A DNA stretch of 64,000 nucleotides from Dipetalonema caudispina (lineage: Eukaryota; Nematoda; Chromadorea; Rhabditida; Onchocercidae): contig JABVXV010000278.1 of the NCBI GenBank assembly GCA_013365325.1, positions 1-64,000 on the forward strand. Direction: 5' to 3'. The number at the start of each line of letters is the position of its first letter. The stretch's first letter is position 1. The notes below the pieces were generated by a model, which searched no databases, was not told the DNA's origin, and saw nothing but the letters and a program-made list of their open reading frames with translations. A program made the position numbers and the translations under genes. Shown here piece by piece: positions 63,640 to 64,000 of this stretch.

Positions 63640-64000
63640 CGTTGTAACAATATCAATTATTGAGCAATACAGAGGTAAATTTCAGGAACACTAAGACTTG
63701 ATTAAATATACTGAAATATTCGAAGCATTATTAACCGAAAATATCATCTACAACAGATGAAGTAAATTAATACGTTGTAAATTTGTGGGAACGAAATCAA
63801 ACAAATCAATGGAATTTATCATCAACGAAATAACGCATTACCACTCGAATATACCAATACAAAATGAAAAAGTAATTTAGGATTATAAGAAAATATCGTT
63901 GAGATATGAAAGCATAATTTGAAAAATCATCGTATGATTAATCCAAACCATTAGATTATTTAGAAATTCCTGAAAATTGAAATAATGAATGAATTGAATA
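63640..64000. other. 5' flank of RHA-2
   Basis: AT-rich sequence upstream of the RHA-2 start codon, with no second gene visible before the window ends. A minus-strand acceptor-like CTTAG near 63694 could mark the 5' end of the message. Confidence 0.5.

Overview
This is eukaryotic nuclear DNA from a nematode, most probably a filarial (spirurid) worm. It is very AT-rich and packed with poly-A/T runs, (ATT)n, (CT)n and (TG)n arrays. Genes are split by many introns of about 100-1,000 bp with GT...TTTCAG-type borders, and several genes have a splice-acceptor sequence just upstream of the ATG, as expected for spliced-leader trans-splicing. I assembled the gene models by hand. Every complete model joins in phase from start to stop, and homology rests on remembered family motifs, not a database search.

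Layout, left to right. (1) 224-825 (+): the last two exons of an unrecognised Lys/Ser-rich protein, then 3.1 kb of gene-free DNA with a 28-30 bp minisatellite. (2) 4029-10627 (+): a 13-exon MFSD6-type major facilitator transporter. (3) 12445-24134 (-): a 37-exon CLIP-170 homologue with two CAP-Gly domains, a long coiled coil and two zinc knuckles. (4) 25269-28331 (+): the BCS1 mitochondrial AAA chaperone, divergent from CLIP-170 across about 1.1 kb. (5) 30035-31092 and 32065-33848 (+): two adjacent geminin-like coiled-coil genes that look like tandem paralogues. (6) 33849-42773: about 9 kb without a supportable gene, leading into (7) 42774-48365 (+): an unc-86/Brn3 class IV POU-homeobox gene. 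(8) 49645-55784 (-): the ASCC2 homologue. (9) 56522-63639 (-): the DHX37/Dhr1 (RHA-2) DEAH-box helicase.

The genes serve housekeeping and developmental roles: microtubule plus-end tracking, complex III assembly, replication licensing, neuronal fate, ribosome quality control and small-subunit biogenesis. The one pair that suggests coordinated expression is RHA-2 followed by ASCC2 on the same strand. Both concern the ribosome, and ASCC2 starts right after an acceptor-like sequence, so they could form an operon. The geminin-like pair could be another.

I found no viral, bacterial, CRISPR or toxin-like system. The points most worth checking are the twin geminin-like genes, the duplicated 77-residue exon pair in CLIP-170, its non-canonical 38-nt intron, several strong fold-back sequences in non-coding DNA, and a tRNA/SINE-like element in a BCS1 intron.
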